NCBI GenBank assembly: GCA_048635425.1
Contig: JAIVYN010000186.1
Location: 1 to 7,661 of the forward strand
Origin: NIOZ-UU13 sp048635425
GTDB lineage: Bacteria > Planctomycetota > Phycisphaerae > Sedimentisphaerales > Anaerobacaceae
Reading direction: 5' to 3'
DNA: 7,661 nucleotides
Made by a program: the position numbers and the translations under genes. A model generated the notes under the pieces. It saw nothing but the letters and a program-made list of their open reading frames with translations, was not told where the DNA came from and searched no databases. This document shows, one piece after another, positions 5,535 to 7,661 of the stretch. Numbering within the stretch: position 1 is the first letter of the stretch; each line of letters opens with the position of its first letter.

Positions 5535-7088
5535 TTAGCCGGCTTGGTTTTCGACCTCCAGCTCGATTGCCGAAACGGAAGCAGCAGGAAATGTCCAAAG
5601 CCCATCCTTCGGAAACTCTTTCTCCTTAGCAGCTATGACATTTGGGTGGCTCTTGATAACTTCAAATTCAGGATCAGTTGCAATCTCGAACACAAGGCCT
5701 GATTTGATTGTCATTCGGTCAATCACCAATTCAGTGCCGACCGACTGCATTCGCTTCGTGTTGACTACGTGCAAAAATATTCGGTTCCCTGTTCGGCTGG
5801 CCGTTATATCCAGCCCGTCAGGAACTTTAATAACCTTGACGTACTTTTCTCCGGTGTGCTTTCGGTAAAGACTCATAACATGCGCAACAGGCATCATAAA
5901 GGCTTTGCCACGCCGGAGTGGCACCGGTATCATGATCGCATTGACCTGCCAGCGGGTACCACAAAAATCTGCTGCCGTGGCAATTTTGAGAACATCGCCA
6001 TATCTTTCGTGAACATTAAGCAGCCTGGCGTACGAAACACCTGCCGCCCACGTCGAGAGGAGCTCGCAGCGGTTTCGGCCTGGGAGGCTAAAGTGACACT
6101 CGGTCATTGCCAGCGGCATATTGTAGCGTTTGACTTGCTCATAAAGCCCCTTTATCTTTGTTTCATGTGCTTTGTACGCATTCATCAGTATGTCCCAGGT
6201 TCTGTCTGGATCTCTTCGGAATTCATTATCTCGAAGCGTCAGCTTCTCGGAGTCGGGATTAAACATATGGTGAAAGGCTATATACTGGAGGTGTTCGCCG
6301 GCATTTTCGATCATCTTCGGCGCCCAGCCGCGGTCGCCCCAACCGATCAACTTAATATTCGGATCTGCTTCCCGCATGGCCTTTGCAAAAGTGATGGTAC
6401 GTCTTGAGGCTGTCTCACAATCGTAACGATTTCTACCATAAGATGTCTCGTTGCCGATCTGCCAGAGGTTGATTCTGTGTGGCTCCTTCACACCGTGCCT
6501 TCTTCTTGCTGCATTTGAGGGATTGTTACAGTAATCCACCCATTCGGCAGCTTCCTCAGGGCCGGCCGAACGAATGCCGCCCTTGGAGGCGGGTAAAGAA
6601 TAATTTTTGCCTTCTGACTCAAAATTCACACACATCAATGGCTCGGCACCTGTCTGGCGGCAAAAATCAACAAATTCACCAGTTCCAACCTGGTTGCTTT
6701 CCATCCCGCCCCATGAAATGTTGATCATAGGTTTGCGTTGGTCTCTCGGGCCAACAGCTTCCTTCCATCGATAGTAGGCGATGAAGGATCCTCCCCACCT
6801 TATAACAGTGGGCGCCAGTTCCTTCGTAACCTCGGTGACATCCTCTCTCCAGCAGTCTCGCACAAAATCCCAGGCAGCCGCTACGGAGCCATCCGTAGCG
6901 CCCAACGGCTCCATAAATTGCATATACAAATATGGTGACAAATCGAATCTTGGTCGAGGGTCAACAGTCAACAATTGCTTCTTTGCCCCGGTCTTTCCAG
7001 TAGTATTATCTATCGAACTGACCATTGCCGCTGCCCCCACGCCCACAGCTTTGAGAAAATCGCGACGAGTTTTATCTGGTGCACTTAT
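5535..7088 (-). CDS. GH51-like alpha-L-arabinofuranosidase-type glycosidase with Tat signal
   Basis: The 517-residue retaining glycosidase would cleave alpha-L-arabinofuranosides or related plant or algal polysaccharide side chains outside the cytoplasm. The N-terminus carries a twin-arginine signal TRRDFLKAVGVGAAAMV (residues 7-23; R8, R9). The catalytic (beta/alpha)8 domain shows GH51 hallmarks: LAPTVIRWGGSFIAYYRWKE, then AVGPRDQRKP, then SWGGMESNQVGTGEF, and NLWQIGNE with acid/base Glu214. The likely nucleophile is Glu330 in PLAMTECHF, where GH51 more often has D-E-W. A C-terminal beta-sandwich segment follows, with about the family's normal length. No ATG, GTG or TTG precedes the signal in frame before the stop at 7110-7112. 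An ATA at 7088-7086 lies 5 nt after AAGAGG and is taken as start. The first conventional start (GTG at 7046) would remove the twin arginines. The gene is 86 bases downstream of the oxidoreductase gene. Family call strong; substrate inferred. Confidence 0.85.
   Translation of the reverse strand: MSAPDKTRRDFLKAVGVGAAAMVSSIDNTTGKTGAKKQLLTVDPRPRFDLSPYLYMQFMEPLGATDGSVAAAWDFVRDCWREDVTEVTKELAPTVIRWGGSFIAYYRWKEAVGPRDQRKPMINISWGGMESNQVGTGEFVDFCRQTGAEPLMCVNFESEGKNYSLPASKGGIRSAGPEEAAEWVDYCNNPSNAARRRHGVKEPHRINLWQIGNETSYGRNRYDCETASRRTITFAKAMREADPNIKLIGWGDRGWAPKMIENAGEHLQYIAFHHMFNPDSEKLTLRDNEFRRDPDRTWDILMNAYKAHETKIKGLYEQVKRYNMPLAMTECHFSLPGRNRCELLSTWAAGVSYARLLNVHERYGDVLKIATAADFCGTRWQVNAIMIPVPLRRGKAFMMPVAHVMSLYRKHTGEKYVKVIKVPDGLDITASRTGNRIFLHVVNTKRMQSVGTELVIDRMTIKSGLVFEIATDPEFEVIKSHPNVIAAKEKEFPKDGLWTFPAASVSAIELEVENQAG
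5906..5923 (-). repeat. Short palindrome inside the GH51-like gene
   Basis: TGCCAC and GTGGCA form a perfect 6-bp stem around a 6-nt loop, encoding part of PVPLRRGKAF. It could be a further in-frame palindromic element, but no clean excision boundary is visible and the palindrome may be chance. Confidence 0.3.
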
Positions 7089-7093
7089 ATTTG

Positions 7094-7099
7094 CCTCTT
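7094..7099 (-). promoter_or_regulatory. Shine-Dalgarno supporting an ATA start of the GH51-like gene
   Basis: AAGAGG on the minus strand is followed by 5 nt (CAAAT) and then ATA at 7088-7086, which opens ISAPDKTRRDFLK. It is the only good Shine-Dalgarno in the 86-base gap and is correctly placed for translation of the complete Tat signal. Confidence 0.6.
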
Positions 7100-7174
7100 T
7101 TCTTGTCTCTTAGTTCCTGTTGTGTTGATAAGTATGCTTTTTGCGCAGGACATCCATATTGCGTGGCAACAGCT

Positions 7175-7661
7175 TTAATACTGACGGAAATCAACGCCCG
7201 CGTTTTTGCCATAGGTTATTTCAACCTTTCTGCCGCCATTAAGAATTGACAGCCGGGCCGCCTCTGTCACCAGCTCATTGTACGAGCTGTTTGCAGGCGT
7301 TGCCATGATACCTTCATTATCAAATTGCTTAATCAGCTTCTGTCTGCGGGCTAATGCCTGTTTGTGGTCAACGCTGGCAGATACATCAATGCACTTGCAG
7401 ATATTTTTCAGTATATATTCAATCGAACGATACCCGTATCCAACCGGCGTCAGCCCTTCGCCGCCAAGCTCGATATACTTAAAATAATCCGGACTCGGCT
7501 CAGAATAGTATGTGTCACCGGGCTCGTTGCCCTTTTTAACATAGCAATGTTCGATACCGCGGTACTGGTCGTTGTGTACGAGCATGCCACTTTTATCCTC
7601 ACCTCGGCAGTATATACGGAGGCCCTGAAAATTGCCGCCGGGTCCGTCATCCGGATAACCC
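7175..7661 (-). CDS. Gfo/Idh/MocA-family oxidoreductase, C-terminal part (5' partial)
   Basis: The frame is open to the right edge; 161 C-terminal residues are visible. The ending ...GIMATPANSSYNELVTEAARLSILNGGRKVEITYGKNAGVDFRQY, together with YGYRSIEYILKNI, resembles the C-terminal domain of NAD(P)-dependent sugar or inositol dehydrogenase-like proteins that are abundant and often Tat-exported in Planctomycetota. The Rossmann domain and any signal peptide lie outside the window, so neither cofactor binding nor export can be checked. An internal ATG at 7585 is not the start, because the frame continues upstream without a stop. It is the first gene, in transcription order, of the minus-strand group with the GH51-like glycosidase, which suggests action on a released sugar or derivative. 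Confidence 0.75.
   Translation of the reverse strand, partial: GYPDDGPGGNFQGLRIYCRGEDKSGMLVHNDQYRGIEHCYVKKGNEPGDTYYSEPSPDYFKYIELGGEGLTPVGYGYRSIEYILKNICKCIDVSASVDHKQALARRQKLIKQFDNEGIMATPANSSYNELVTEAARLSILNGGRKVEITYGKNAGVDFRQY

Noticed and set aside
5769..6407. 212-codon open frame on the plus strand opposite the GH51-like gene.
   Set aside because: It is antisense to catalytic-domain sequence with clear GH51 motifs; its product shows no family features.

Overview
The window (about 50% GC) looks like a piece of a bacterial chromosome from the Planctomycetota, most likely the Phycisphaerae. This rests on three features: a Tat-exported GH51-like glycosidase next to a Gfo/Idh/MocA-type oxidoreductase, an unusually long galactokinase-family GHMP kinase, and sparse Shine-Dalgarno sites with many short palindromic intergenic repeats. 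The lineage is inferred from memory of gene style, not from a marker gene. No rRNA, tRNA, CRISPR array, transposase or phage gene is visible.

Left half (plus strand). A 5'-truncated left-handed beta-helix protein (1-712) resembles the acyltransferase-type C-terminal domain of sugar-phosphate nucleotidylyltransferases. An N-acetylglucosamine-6-phosphate deacetylase-like amidohydrolase (754-2076) follows after 41 bases, and then, after a 263-base repeat-rich gap, a 560-residue GHMP sugar kinase (2340-4022). Together they suggest amino-sugar or hexose salvage: deacetylation of a sugar phosphate, anomeric phosphorylation, and possibly nucleotide activation.

Right half (minus strand, convergent with the left). 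In transcription order these are the 3' end of a Gfo/Idh/MocA-type oxidoreductase (window edge to 7175), a GH51-like alpha-L-arabinofuranosidase-type enzyme with a twin-arginine signal (7088-5535), and a class III PLP aminotransferase (5489-4119). Gaps are 86 and 45 bases, so this is probably one operon with a sugar-degradation theme. The two halves meet at an 8-bp tandem repeat array that also forms a strong hairpin (4037-4120).

The most unusual content is the repeat layer. Each of the three plus-strand genes carries a short palindrome inside its reading frame: 24 nt in the first two and 30 nt in the kinase. Removing each insert restores an ordinary-looking protein sequence. This recalls the in-frame palindromic elements known from Rickettsia (RPEs). 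Two further palindromic structures sit between nagA and the kinase: a 147-nt interrupted inverted repeat with a nested hairpin, and a hairpin touching the kinase ribosome-binding region. A second oddity is that the GH51-like gene encodes an in-frame twin-arginine signal with no ATG, GTG or TTG ahead of it. A well-spaced Shine-Dalgarno points to an ATA start.
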